A DNA stretch of 64,000 nt, from assembly GCA_918797485.1 (NCBI GenBank), contig CAKKNE010000004.1:4774001-4838000 (forward strand), written 5' to 3'. Position 1 is the first letter of the stretch, and each line of letters starts with the position of its first letter. The position numbers and the translations under genes were made by a program. A model generated the notes under the pieces. That model saw nothing but the letters and a program-made list of their open reading frames with translations, made no database searches and was not told the origin of the DNA. Origin of the DNA: Pelagomonas calceolata (Eukaryota > Sar > Pelagophyceae > Pelagomonadales > Pelagomonadaceae). Positions 27,974 to 38,000 of the stretch are shown here, one piece after another.

Positions 27974-28637
27974 GCCGCCCAATATTGACAAAAATCGGTG
28001 TATTCCCTCTAGGCTGCCCCGATACGCTCGTTTGGGGCGCCCGGGCGGCTAAAATCCCCCGGGACCGTCGGAGATGCCCGACGCGGTGGCTGGGAAGGCC
28101 CGAGCCAAATCTCGCCTTTAGTGGTGGCGTTTCCGGCCCGACGCGCGTTCACGTCGAGAACGCGGACCACACATAGACCGACATCCCATGGGCCGCTGCC
28201 GCTGCTTTTTGTCTCAGATCGTCGAAGGCCATACAAACTACGATACCCGACGCTGCGGTGGCCCGATCGGCGCGATACAGGGCAGCCAAAGGCTGTCGAG
28301 TGTCATTTTTCATGGTTTTTGGCCGTTTTCTCTGCGAGACGCAGCCCAATCGCTGCCGCGTCTTTTGCCACGTGTCGATAGGCTATTATGGCCTTTCTTT
28401 GTCAGTGAGTTTGTTGCACGCGGTTGCCCGCGCGTCGAGCTACTGGCTAAAAACCCTAAAAAAACTGAGTGCGGGGTCCCCTCACCGTCGTCGAACCTAC
28501 TAGCCAGGCCGGTGGGCAAGCGGCGGCAAACATAGCGTATCGACACACTAGCCTTTTGCCTACAAGTCGGCAAAGCCGCAAAGGGGTCGTCGATGCGGAG
28601 CGATGAGAGCCAAAAGAACAAAACAATACGCCTTACT

Positions 28638-29420
28638 TCATCCCCCCGGCGGCGGCCCCAGCGCGCCCGGCGGGTGCTTCTTCGAAATGAAGACGAGCGT
28701 CCGGCACCCGTCCAGCTCGAGGATCTCCGAGTCGACGGTCTCGAAGTCGAGCCGCTCGGGCAGCTCGTGCGTCACCGTGACCGCGAAGGCCCCGGGCCGC
28801 AGCGTCGCGAGCGCCGCCTGCGCCTCCTTCAAAGTATGTTTGTCGAAGGCCGCGCAGTGGCAGAAGGCCACGTCCGCCTCGCCGAGGTCCGCGCCGGCGA
28901 AGCTCGTATGACGGAACTCGAGCTCGGGCACGTCGATCGGCCGGCCGTCGTCCTCGCTCCGGCGCTGCGACGGCGGCAGCGCCTCGGGCGCTTTGTCGTC
29001 GTACCGCTGCTTGAGTTCGAGGGCCATCGTATGCAATCCCTCGAGGACCTCGATGCCCACGACGGCCTCGAAGGGGTAGCACACGGCGGCCTGGAGGCAG
29101 GCCTTGCCCAGGCCCGACCCGAGGTCGTAGAAGACGCCCTCGCCGTCCTCCTGGAGCTTGCCGCTGCCTTCGCCGTATTTATCCTGGATCTTGCCCAGGG
29201 TCCGCTGCAGCGCGGGCAGCGAGCACTCCGTGTAGCGCAGCGCGTCGGCGGGCGCGGCCATCGTCCCCGCCTTCTTCGTGTCCTCACGCTCCTTCAGGCT
29301 GATGCACGCGCCGAGCATGGGCGCGTCCAGGTCGCCCAGGATCGCGGCGTAGGCTTCGGCGGCGCGCCCGTCGCGGCGCTTGCGGTTGAGCTGGCGCCTT
29401 TGCTCGGCCGTGATCGGCAT
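28638..29420 (-). CDS. Dot1-like class I SAM methyltransferase
   Basis: 260 residues. VFYDLGSGLGKACLQAAVCY (about 97) is the SAM-binding motif I in the DOT1 style (D-L-G-S-G-x-G-K), VVGIEVLEGLHTMALELK is motif II, and GADLGEADVAFCHCAAFD the motif III/IV region. FAVTVTHELPERLDFETVDS follows. DOT1 enzymes methylate H3K79; algal Dot1-fold proteins can have other substrates, and the usual DOT1 N-terminal helices are short here. No targeting leader. The substrate is uncertain. Confidence 0.65.
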   Translation of the reverse strand: MPITAEQRRQLNRKRRDGRAAEAYAAILGDLDAPMLGACISLKEREDTKKAGTMAAPADALRYTECSLPALQRTLGKIQDKYGEGSGKLQEDGEGVFYDLGSGLGKACLQAAVCYPFEAVVGIEVLEGLHTMALELKQRYDDKAPEALPPSQRRSEDDGRPIDVPELEFRHTSFAGADLGEADVAFCHCAAFDKHTLKEAQAALATLRPGAFAVTVTHELPERLDFETVDSEILELDGCRTLVFISKKHPPGALGPPPGG

Positions 29421-29845
29421 GGTGGCGCGGCGCGTTCAAGTGAGCTGCCCAGTCGATGTCACGCTACACACGGTCGACGCGTAGTTGCCCCGTCAAGGTT
29501 ACTCTATACACACGATTGACGGCGCGGCGCGTAGGGCTGCCCCGGTGGCGGATCGGCTGTCTACGGACACGCTATATACGATCTATGAGGTCCGGGGGAC
29601 GCAAGGAGCCCCAACAAAAGCTGCCCCAATTGCAAGCGCAGCGCTATGCCCTAGTGTGTTGATACGCTAGCAAAAAGCCGTGGGGTGGCGCTAACTTTTG
29701 CAGCGCTTGCCAAGGCCTTGAACGCCGAGGACGCCTTCGTGGGGCTGCTGGGGACGCCCTTCTTGGGTCTCCTCGGGCGTCGAGAGCTTAGCGCTCAGGA
29801 CCAGGCGTCAGGCAGCCGGGCAGGGCAGCCCAATCAGCCGCGACC
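29421..29845. other. divergent intergenic region
   Basis: Lies between the methyltransferase and ankyrin genes. It holds the dispersed repeat unit and palindrome described at 29535-29675 and no gene. Confidence 0.4.
29535..29675 (-). repeat. dispersed promoter-region repeat, copy 1 (with motif 29651-29671)
   Basis: Starts GGGCTGCCCCGGTGGCGGAT, continues through CGATCTATG and CCGGGGGACGCA, and ends CTAGTGTGTTGATACGCTAGC. The same order of blocks occurs at 48255-48391. Both copies lie upstream of a minus-strand gene (29420 and 48204). Confidence 0.6.
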
Positions 29846-31309
29846 ATGGAGGAGGACGAGCGCCCCCAGTCCCCCGACGACGACGAGGAAGCCACGAGGA
29901 AACCGACGGCCGTCGAGCGGCGCCTCGAGCAGCGCGTGAAGCAATTGGAGGAGGCGCGGTCCGCGTCGATCCTCGCGCAAGCCGCCGCCGAGGCGATCTG
30001 CAAAGCGAAGGACGCGGAGTTACTGCGGATGCACGCAAAAATCGGCGAGGCGGAGCAGCGGGGCCAAAACGCCGCCAAGGAGGTGGAGGAAGTGGTCATG
30101 CGGCGCGTCGCGGCGGCGGCGCTCCGCGCGGACGACCTGGAGCGGCGCCTCAAGAACGCGCGCTTCGTGAGCGAGGCCTCGGAGCGCCTGGCGGCGGAGG
30201 CCGTCGTAGGGAGAGACGCCGCCGAGCGCGAGGCCGCCGATGCCAATCGAGACGCGCGGCGCCTCGCGCGCCACGTCGGCGCGCTGCGCGAGAAGCAGAC
30301 GCGCGAAGAATTGCGACGGGTCGAGCGGAGGCGCGTCGAGCTCATCAACGCGGCCGAGACGGTCGCGCGGGACCTCGAGGGCGACCCGGAGCTCGCGCTG
30401 CCCATCGGGGCCACCAAACGCAAGAAGCTCGCGCAGACGCGCGCGAAGCTCCAGGAGTTGCTGCGCGACCGCGACACGGCCGCGAAGATGGCGGACCGCC
30501 TCGACAAGCAGGCCCGTCTAGACGACGCGCTCCGGACGGCGGCGGCGACGGGCCGCGCGGACCACGTCCACGTCCTGGCGGCGCGCGGCGGCCGCGCGGA
30601 CCAGCCCGACGCGCACGGCGCGACGGCCTTAGATTATGCGTGCGGCGCGGGCCACGCCGACGCTTGTCGAGCCTGTCTCGAAGCGGGCGCCGACGCCCTG
30701 GGCGACGCGCTGGGCCTCGGCGGTTTGTTTACGACGGGGCGCGGGCGCGTGATCGGGGGCGACGCGCCGCCGCTCGCGGCGGAGAACCCCTACCTCAAAC
30801 CGACGTCGAAGCCGCGGCGGAGCAAGACGCAGAAGGGCATCACGCAGAACGAGGCCGCGGCCTGCGCCGCGTCGCGGCCGCTGGTGATTGCAGCATCAAG
30901 GGGTCACGTCGAGGTCATGCGCGTGCTCATGGACCACGTGGGCGAGGGGCCGCCCCTCGCGCGGCTGCTGGCCGCGGCGGACGCCCAGGGCCGGACGGCG
31001 CTCCACGCCTGCGCGCTGCACGGCGCGACGCGCGCCGCCAAGATGCTGGTGGACGCGGGCGCGGACGTCGACGCCGTCGACGGCACGGGCGCGACGCCGC
31101 TCCACGTCGCCGCGACGGGTGACTGCGGCGACGACGAGAAGGCCTGCGAGATCGTGGCGTTGTTGTCCTCGCGCCACGCGAACCAGGCCGCGCGGAACAG
31201 GAGCGGCGAGCGGCCCGTGGACACTGCGCACCAGCGGGGCAACGTCGCGCTCATCAAGGCGCTCAACGGCGCCTGGGAGGACTTCGAGCGCCTAAGCTTG
31301 ACAACTTAA
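29846..31309 (+). CDS. coiled-coil plus ankyrin-repeat protein
   Basis: 487 residues. About 25-225 is a long Glu/Arg/Ala coiled coil (VERRLEQRVKQLEEARSASI and onward). From about 225 ankyrin repeats appear: GRADQPDAHGATALDYACGA, DAQGRTALHACALHGATRAA (about 375), DAVDGTGATPLHVAATGDCG (about 410) and RNRSGERPVDTAHQRGNVAL (about 452). Ankyrin arrays mediate protein binding; the coiled coil suggests oligomerisation. The partner is unknown. The last codons are duplicated just downstream of the stop. Confidence 0.75.
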   Translation: MEEDERPQSPDDDEEATRKPTAVERRLEQRVKQLEEARSASILAQAAAEAICKAKDAELLRMHAKIGEAEQRGQNAAKEVEEVVMRRVAAAALRADDLERRLKNARFVSEASERLAAEAVVGRDAAEREAADANRDARRLARHVGALREKQTREELRRVERRRVELINAAETVARDLEGDPELALPIGATKRKKLAQTRAKLQELLRDRDTAAKMADRLDKQARLDDALRTAAATGRADHVHVLAARGGRADQPDAHGATALDYACGAGHADACRACLEAGADALGDALGLGGLFTTGRGRVIGGDAPPLAAENPYLKPTSKPRRSKTQKGITQNEAAACAASRPLVIAASRGHVEVMRVLMDHVGEGPPLARLLAAADAQGRTALHACALHGATRAAKMLVDAGADVDAVDGTGATPLHVAATGDCGDDEKACEIVALLSSRHANQAARNRSGERPVDTAHQRGNVALIKALNGAWEDFERLSLTT

Positions 31310-31374
31310 GATTGCCAGTGCCAGTGGGTTAGGCGCCTGGGAGGACTTCGAGCGCCTAAGTCTGACAACCTAGA
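31268..31374 (+). repeat. direct repeat of the gene's 3' end
   Basis: GGCGCCTGGGAGGACTTCGA plus GCGCCTAAG at 31268 is repeated at 31332 (offset 64 bp) with two or three changes. The second copy is beyond the stop codon. Confidence 0.8.
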
Positions 31375-31380
31375 CTGTTA

Positions 31381-31821
31381 TTATTGCATGTTCACGGACT
31401 CCCGCAGGAAGCGGATGCCCCGCAAACCCCCGCCGCTGCCGACCTTGGTCCCCTCGCCGTTCACGACAAAGGCGCCCCCGTTGTCGTGCGTCACCGTCGC
31501 CGTGGGCTCCTTGGGCGCGTCCTCGTCGTCGTCGAGCGGCGAGGGCTGGTGCGCGGGCCGCCGCGGCTGGACGACGGGCGTCGAGCCCGCCGCGCGCTTG
31601 CGGACCTCGTCGCCGTCGACGTCCCTCTCGGTGTTGCCGTCGTCCTCGTAGCGCAGGTCGTAGAATTCCGCGCCGCCGTCGACGTAGCAGTCGGTGACGC
31701 GCGCGGGGAACCAGGCGCCGTCGATGACGCGCTCGACGCGGTCGCCGCGCTTGTAGCGCGCGCGCTGCGCGGGCTCGTTGGGGGTCGACATGGCGTCGTC
31801 GGCCTGCCAGACGTCGGGCAT
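31381..31821 (-). CDS. Tudor/agenet-like domain protein
   Basis: 146 residues; Met at 31791 (MSTPNEPAQRARYKRGDRVE) is an equally good start. YKRGDRVERVIDGAWFPARV, then FYDLRYEDDGNTERDVDGDE is the barrel signature of Tudor-like domains that read methylated residues or bind nucleic acid. The rest is acidic or Pro-rich, ending GLRGIRFLRESVNMQ. Possibly a chromatin reader; the ligand is unknown. Confidence 0.6.
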   Translation of the reverse strand: MPDVWQADDAMSTPNEPAQRARYKRGDRVERVIDGAWFPARVTDCYVDGGAEFYDLRYEDDGNTERDVDGDEVRKRAAGSTPVVQPRRPAHQPSPLDDDEDAPKEPTATVTHDNGGAFVVNGEGTKVGSGGGLRGIRFLRESVNMQ

Positions 31822-32255
31822 TGTTGCTTTGCTGCCTCGGTGCTGCGGTGGTTTTTGCGGCGTGTGGGGTCGTGCGGCGGTGGCGTTGGGCAGCGCTGCG
31901 GCGTGCTATGGCAGCGTTTTTGCGGCGGTTGTTGGCCGGCTAGTAGGTCTACGATCTAGGCGTTCCAGCTTTTTTTGTCTGCAACTTGAGCCACAAGCGC
32001 CCGGTTGCACAGCCGCCTTGCTTTGCACTCAAGCGCTGCTAGCACTCCCGCAGCCGAGTGAGCACAAAGCCTTGTGCATTTGCATCGACACAGCCGGCAT
32101 CAGCACTCAATGCCTCTTGGACGCTCTGACGCGACGCCGCATCATAACTACTTCATTTTCCTCGGTGTAGCCGTGATTATAGTGCTTGCGGTGCTGCCAT
32201 TTGCGTGCGAGGGCCCGCTGCGGCGCTGGAACAAGAACCGACGCGGACGCCTGGA
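31822..32255. other. divergent intergenic region
   Basis: Between divergent genes. A CTAG-flanked stretch GCTAGTAGGTCTACGATCTAG near 31939-31959 resembles the palindrome family only loosely. No gene is seen. Confidence 0.35.
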
Positions 32256-33038
32256 ATGAGGAGCTTCGCATTGATCGCAGCGAGTGCGGCGGCGCTGCAG
32301 GCACAGCCGCGGGACTGCTTCCTGCTCTCCTCGTTCAGCGACGGCGTCCTGGCGCGGCCCGAGGTGGGCGCGCTGCTGCGCGACGCGGTGCAGCTCAAAA
32401 CCGGCAGCGTCGACGCGCGCATACGCCTCACCTACATACCGACTGCGATGTACGCTTTGCGCCGCGAGAGCCAGCGGACGCCGGGCGTCCAGCGGCAGAG
32501 GGCGCGTCGGGACGGCAAGCAGAAGCGCGACCGCGCGGTAGCCTTCTTTGGTGGCCCGGCGCGCTGCGACGCCGTGACGCTCGATCTGTGGGACGCCTCC
32601 GTCAAGCACGCGGTCGGAGTGGCGGTGCCGACGAAGGGGGCCGACGCGTTGGGTGCCTGGGACCCGCACGTGGTGCTCGTGGACGGCGGGAACACGTTCT
32701 GGCTGCGGCGCTGCATGGAGGACTGGCTCGACGCCTTTCGAGGGTCGAGCGCCGTCTACGTCGGCGTCTCCGCCGGGGCCATCTGCGCGGGCAAGCACGT
32801 CGACACGGCGCTCTGGAAGGGCTGGGACGACCCGGGCATCGTCGAGGACATAGACGACTGGAGCGGCGTGCTCGGGTTGGATTTAGCTGGCGGCGCCTCC
32901 GTCTTCCCGCACGCGTCGGCCGAGTACGACGGGCTCGTGGCGGAGAAGACCGCGGCGCGGCACGAGCCGCTACTGAAGCTCGACGAGGGCGCGGCCTACG
33001 TCGTGGGCAGCGATGGAGGCCCCGGACGCTTCGTGTGA
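32256..33038 (+). CDS. S51-family peptidase (dipeptidase E/cyanophycinase type)
   Basis: 260 residues from the Met at 32256, chosen because MRSFALIAASAAALQAQP is a signal peptide; an in-frame upstream start at 32205 lacks it. VVLVDGGNTFWLRRCM (about 146) and VYVGVSAGAICAGKHVDTA (about 170) are the GGNT and GxSAG nucleophile motifs of family S51, with the catalytic Ser in SAG. FPHASAEYDGLV supplies the later His. Relatives cleave Asp-X dipeptides. The leader suggests secretion or organelle entry. Confidence 0.75.
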   Translation: MRSFALIAASAAALQAQPRDCFLLSSFSDGVLARPEVGALLRDAVQLKTGSVDARIRLTYIPTAMYALRRESQRTPGVQRQRARRDGKQKRDRAVAFFGGPARCDAVTLDLWDASVKHAVGVAVPTKGADALGAWDPHVVLVDGGNTFWLRRCMEDWLDAFRGSSAVYVGVSAGAICAGKHVDTALWKGWDDPGIVEDIDDWSGVLGLDLAGGASVFPHASAEYDGLVAEKTAARHEPLLKLDEGAAYVVGSDGGPGRFV

Positions 33039-33384
33039 TAAGTTATTAATCTAGCTGGGCACCGCGCGCGCCCCGCGCAGACCGCCGTTTTTTGTCTGCT
33101 TGCCACTCCGAGCTCTCGCCGTAGTCTTCCCGACCCCTCTATCTCGCGCGCCAGGGGTCGCGCGCGGCGGCCTCTCCCCCCAAGTTCATTTAACGCGGAG
33201 AGGGGCAGCCGCGGCGCTCTCGGCAGAGGCGCTAATAAGTACGGTGATATACGCGCGACACGTAGCACTGCTGTCGCAGAAAAGGGCTGCCGCTACGCCG
33301 CCGACGCGTCGCGTGGAACAGCCTCGCACCCCCCACACACAAGGCAGCAAGTGCCGCCGCCGCGCGCCACGCGCCCCCGGCACC
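33039..33384. other. intergenic region
   Basis: 346 bp upstream of the EF-hand gene; ends in a good CACCATG start context. No motif copy or gene is seen. Confidence 0.4.
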
Positions 33385-34915
33385 ATGCCGAGCAAGGGCG
33401 TCGACATGATCGAGGCGCGCCGCAAGGCCGCCCTCGTGAAGATGGGCAAGGGCGTCGAGCGCGCGGGCCAGAGCACAAAAGCTGTCGGCATGTCGCAATT
33501 CAGCGGCGGCAAGACGCTGAAGAAGAACCCCGAGAACGACCTGAGCACGTCGCACTACACGGGCGAGGACCTCGAGAAGCTCGGGCTTTTGATGACGGAG
33601 CGCAAGAAGCTCGTGAAAAAAATAAGAAGGGTCACGACGCTCATGCGCCAGAAGATGCTGAAGAACGCGTCGATCAACGGGAACTGGTACAAGCTTTTTA
33701 AGTCATATGATCGGGACAATTCGGGAAACATCTCCTTCGCGGAACTGGCGTATGTCGTCTACAAGGAGCTCGACATCTCGAAGCTCGAGATGTCGCTCAA
33801 GGAACTTCGAAGTGTCTGGGGCGTCGTCGACATCAATGGCGACAACACGGTCACGGTCTGTGTGGAAATCAACCAGTGTGCCGGGTGCACGATGACGCGG
33901 CCGTGCTGGCCTCCATCGAGCGGTGAGGAACCGACATCGCCACGCCATCGAGCAGGCGTCGCGTCGATGGCGTGGAGGCGGACGCGATGATGCAGCACGA
34001 ACGCGCCGTGAAATTTTGATTTCCACACAGGTCACGGTAGAAGAATTTGCCTCGTTCATGAGAAGGATGGAGGCCAACAAAATTGATCATGTGATTCTGG
34101 AGACCGTGGACAAGCAACTGGTCGAAGGCCGATCAACTCAACCTGCTCCGTCGCCCACGAAGTCCGTCCAGGGCGGCGCGTCGGTCCCAGCGCTCAAATC
34201 AAACGTCGCGGCGCATCTCCGCCCACGGCTGAATCACGACCTGCACGCCATCGACGCGATTCTTCCTCGACGGCGTGGCGGTGCGATTCTCGACGCGCGA
34301 CTTGGCCAGCACGGCCGCGTCGTCGCTGAGAAATAACTTCGCAAAAATTATCGGTGCACCCGAGTCACGGGTTGATTTGCGCACAGGTCGGTCCTGACGC
34401 GAGCCACGTCCCCGCCCATCGGCAGGACCGGGCGGCACCTCGCGGCGCTCGGGCCGAGCGAGGAGCCCCAGGCCGTCTCGACGTGGTTGCGCCAGTACCG
34501 GAGGATTGCCGACTACTCCTCCATCTCGCAGACGCGGAGCTTCTACATGGGCAATCCCCCGGAAGAGAACTCCACCATCGCGAACATGGTGCCGCGCCTC
34601 GAGTACAACCTCAAGGCGCGCCAGCTCCAGCGGATCAAGTTCGGGGAGGTGCTGAGCTCGGGCGGCGCGCGCTACCCGCTCATGGAGCACAAGCGGGACG
34701 CGGACCGATTATACGAGGTGCACGGCAAGCCGCTCTACGAGCTCGAGGCGCTCGAGGCCGTCGCGACGTCGCCCCGCGGCACGGCCCCGATCGACGCCTT
34801 CGACCAGGACGCCCACTGGAGCCAGCGCCTCGCGATGGTGCCGACGCACGCGATGCTTGCGAAGCAAGCGACGAAGCTCGCGGATCTGAAGCACAAGTTT
34901 AAGATCAAGACATAG
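33385..34915 (+). CDS. EF-hand calcium-binding protein, three exons
   Basis: CDS 33385-33849, 34031-34179, 34387-34915 (380 aa); phases 0 and 2 are consistent. The ATG sits in CACCATG. A basic N-terminus (IEARRKAALVKMGKG) precedes two EF-hands: DRDNSGNISFAE (about 110) and, across the first junction, DINGDNTVTVEEF (about 149), each with ligands at positions 1, 3, 5 and 12. The C-terminal 170 residues (RQYRRIADYSSISQTRSFYM, NMVPRLEYNLKARQLQRIKF) are helical and unassigned. Both introns are introners with intact target duplications, and the first lies inside a calcium loop. Confidence 0.8.
33850..34038 (+). mobile_element. introner element with perfect 8-bp target duplication (EF-hand gene, intron 1)
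   Basis: Element 33858-34030 (173 bp), CTGTGTGGAAATCAACC to GATTTCCACACAG. GTCACGGT occurs at 33850-33857 and 34031-34038. Splicing 33850-34030 rejoins ACG to GTCACGGTA and restores DINGDNTVTVEEF. Confidence 0.93.
34180..34394 (+). mobile_element. introner element, TTGCGCACAG subtype (EF-hand gene, intron 2)
   Basis: Element 34188-34386, ending GTTGATTTGCGCACAG and starting CAGCGCTCAAATCAA (12 of 15 complementary). GTCGGTCC repeats at 34180-34187 and 34387-34394. The intron is 34180-34386, phase 2. Confidence 0.9.
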
Positions 34916-35073
34916 CTAGCCTCCAATTGTGCCCACCCCCAGGTAGTCGTCCGGGACCGCACCCGCACCCGCACGTACAAAAGCTTGGATTTTGCTGGAT
35001 TGGATTTTGGGCAGCTGAAAAGGGTCGGATGATGCGCCACGCGCTGCCGCAGTGATCGCATAACTGGTCGACG

Positions 35074-38000
35074 ATGTTACGGGTACCCAGGAGCCTGTGG
35101 AGGTCATGCTCGGGGCTGGCGCGGACGCGAGTCTGCACAAATTCAAGACTTCGCATCGGCTACCCATCGTCAAACTTTGGGAGGCGCGCGTACAGCGACT
35201 TAGGCGACGACGCGAAGAAGCGAGATATTCTGGAGCACTTGCTCTCGACCGTCGAGCGCGAGCACGGCAGCGATGGCGTGGAGGTAGCCGCCGTGCTGGG
35301 GAACCTCGGGGAGGTGCACAATCAATTGGGAGACTACGCCAAGGCGCGAGACGTCCTGGAGCGCGCGCTCCCGATCTACGAGCGTGAGCAAGGCAACGAA
35401 AGGCAAGTGGCCAACACGCTGGGTAACCTAGGGAACGCGCACGGTGGCTTAGGTGACCACGCGAAAAAGCGAGACATGCAGGAGCGCGCGCTCGCGATCA
35501 AGGAGCGGGTGCACGGCCGCGACCACCCGGAAGTAGCCAACACGCTGTTCAATCTCGCCCAAGCGCATGGCAAATTAGGCGACCTCCCCAAGAGACGCGA
35601 GCTCCTAGAACGCGTCCTCCCGATATTTAAGCGCGCTCACGGACCTGACCATCCGTACACGAAGGGGTGTCAAGGACAACTCACCTACACACTGATGGAA
35701 CTCGGGAATACGTATGGCAAATTAGGCGACCACGCGAAGAAGCGAGACATTCTAGAGCATGCACTCGCGATGCAGGAGCGGGCGCACGACAGCGATGGCG
35801 TGGAGGTAGCCGCAGTGTTGTTTGAGCTCGGGAAAGCGTACGGCAAATTAGGCGACCAGACGAAGAAACGAGACATGATGGAGCGCGCGCTCACGATCGA
35901 GGAGCGGGAGCTCGGCCGCGATCACGTGCAAGTGGCCGCCACGCTGAATGTCCTCGGGGTTGTGTACGGCGAATCAGGCGACCACGCGAAGGCGCGGGAC
36001 ATGTTCGAGCGCGCGCTCTCCGTCTTTGAGCGCGAGTACGGCAAGGACAGCACGCAAGTGGCCACCACGCTGCAGGCCCTCGGAATCCCGTACGGCGCCT
36101 TAGGCGACCACGCCAAGTCGCGAGAGGTCCTGCTTCGCGCGCTCGCGATCAACGAGCAGGCGCACGGGCCCGATCATCCCAGCACAAAGCAGACCAAGAA
36201 AGTTCTCGCCGTACTTCAGAGCAAGGCGCCACCGCCGGACTTCGACGCTGAGGCAGAAATAGCGAACGCGTCGAAGATGCGCATCAAGGAACTGCAGACT
36301 GCCCTCGGCAAGATGGGCGTGTCGACGCGCGGCCTGTTTGAGAAAACGGAGCTCGTCGACGCGTACGTCGGCGCGTTGCGGGACGGCAAGCGGCCCGACG
36401 CGCCCGCGAACGGCGACGATAAGACGTCGAAGACGGGGTCGGCGAAGGCTTCACTCACACCCCTCGACGTCGTTTTTGATGTTATCAACGACACCCTAGA
36501 GAAAGAAGGGAGTGGAGGCGAAAACAAAAAGGAGCTGGAGCGCCTGCTAGTGATTGTCGAGCGTGTAAAAGCGGGAGTCGGTGATGGCGCGCGCGTTGGA
36601 GGCGACGACCTAAAGGAGCTGGAGCGCCTACTGCTCCCGATTTTCGAGCGTAAGCGCGGTACGGACAGCATGGAAGTGGCAGCCTTGTTGTCTGGGCTCG
36701 GGCAGGCTTACCTGAAACTCGGCGACTATGCCAAGGCGCGTGACCTACTGGAGCGCGCGCTCGCGATCATCGAGCGGACGTACGGCCCCGACCACGCGAT
36801 AGTGGCCGTCACGCTGACGAACCTCGGGCTCGCGTACGGCGAGTTAGGCGACCACGCGAAGAAGCGAGACCTGCTAGAGCGCGCGCTCGCAATCGACGAG
36901 CGGACGTACGGAAGCGACCACGCGGAACTAGCAATTACACTGATGAACCTCGGGAACGCGTACGGCCAATTAGGTGACCAGACGAAGAAACGAGACGTGC
37001 TAGAGCGCGCGCTCACGATCTACGAGCGCGAGCACGGTAGCGATAGTCCGCAAGTGGCCCTCACGCTGATGAATCTCGGGAATGCGCAAGGCGACCATAG
37101 CAAGCGGCGAGATATGCTGGAGCGTGCGCTCGTAATCCAGGAGCGGGCGTACGGCCGCGACCACGCAGAAGTGGCCGGAACGCTGACGAACCTTGGTGGC
37201 GTGCACATTGATTTAGGCGACCACGCCAAGGCGCGAGACTTCCTGGAGCGCGCGCTCGCGATCTTTGAGCGGGCGTTTGGCCGCGATCACACGAGGGTGG
37301 CCGACACGCTGTTCAATCTCGGGGGCGCGTATTCTTATCTAGGCGACCACGCGAAGGCGCGAGACGTGCTGGAGCGCGCACTCGCTGTCTACGCGCAGGC
37401 ATTCGGAAGCGACCACCCGAAGGTGGCAAACACGCGGACAATCCTCGAAAACACGCTGAAAAACCTCGCAGCCGACTTGGAGATCCCGCTGCACACTGCG
37501 GCGATGAGAGGCGACGTCGATGCGATAACGCGGCTCCTGGACGGCGGCGCCGAGGTCGACCAGGCAGAGGAGGACGGCAAAACACCGCTGCTCGTTGCGT
37601 GCGCTTTAGGCCACGTCGACGTGGTGCGGCTATTGCTGGAAAAGGGTGCCGACGTTGATCGGGCGACGGAGAACGGTATGACGCCGCTGTTCATCGCCTG
37701 TACTGCGGGCCATGTCGACGCAGTGAAGCAGTTGCTGGACAAAGGTGCTGCGGTCAATCGGGCGTGGGAGGACGGCGCGACGCCGCTGTTCTTCGCCTGC
37801 CAGGAGGGCCACGTCGACGCGGCGCGGCTGGTGCTGGAGAAAGGCGCGGAGGTCGATCGTGCGAGGGACAACGGAGCGACGCCGCTGTTCATCGCCTGCT
37901 TTTACGGCCACGTCGACACGGCGCGGCTGGTGCTGGACAAAGGCGCGGACGTCAATCGGCCGGAAGAGGGCGGGCGGACGCCGCTATGGCAAGCGTGCTA

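Larger units (their letters stand above)
27105..28516. mobile_element. putative 1.4-kb element bounded by 32-bp inverted repeats
   Basis: CCCACCGGCCTGGCTAGTAG with the following TTCGACAACGG at 27105-27136 matches the reverse complement of 28485-28516 at 31 of 32 positions, and weaker similarity continues inward. The interior carries one ORF (27202-27795), has lower third-position GC than neighbouring genes, and is otherwise non-coding. A non-autonomous DNA transposon or an integrated element fits; no transposase is seen. Confidence 0.5.

Noticed and set aside
27902-28214. Possible CRISPR-like array from repeated GCCGCTGCTTTTTG words
   Set aside because: Only three copies, in mixed orientation and with unequal spacing, in a eukaryotic context.
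33850-34030. Reading through the introner in the EF-hand gene as coding sequence
   Set aside because: The plus frame continues only with composition unlike the flanks, ends in a stop, and loses the EF-hand; the 8-bp duplication marks it as an insertion.
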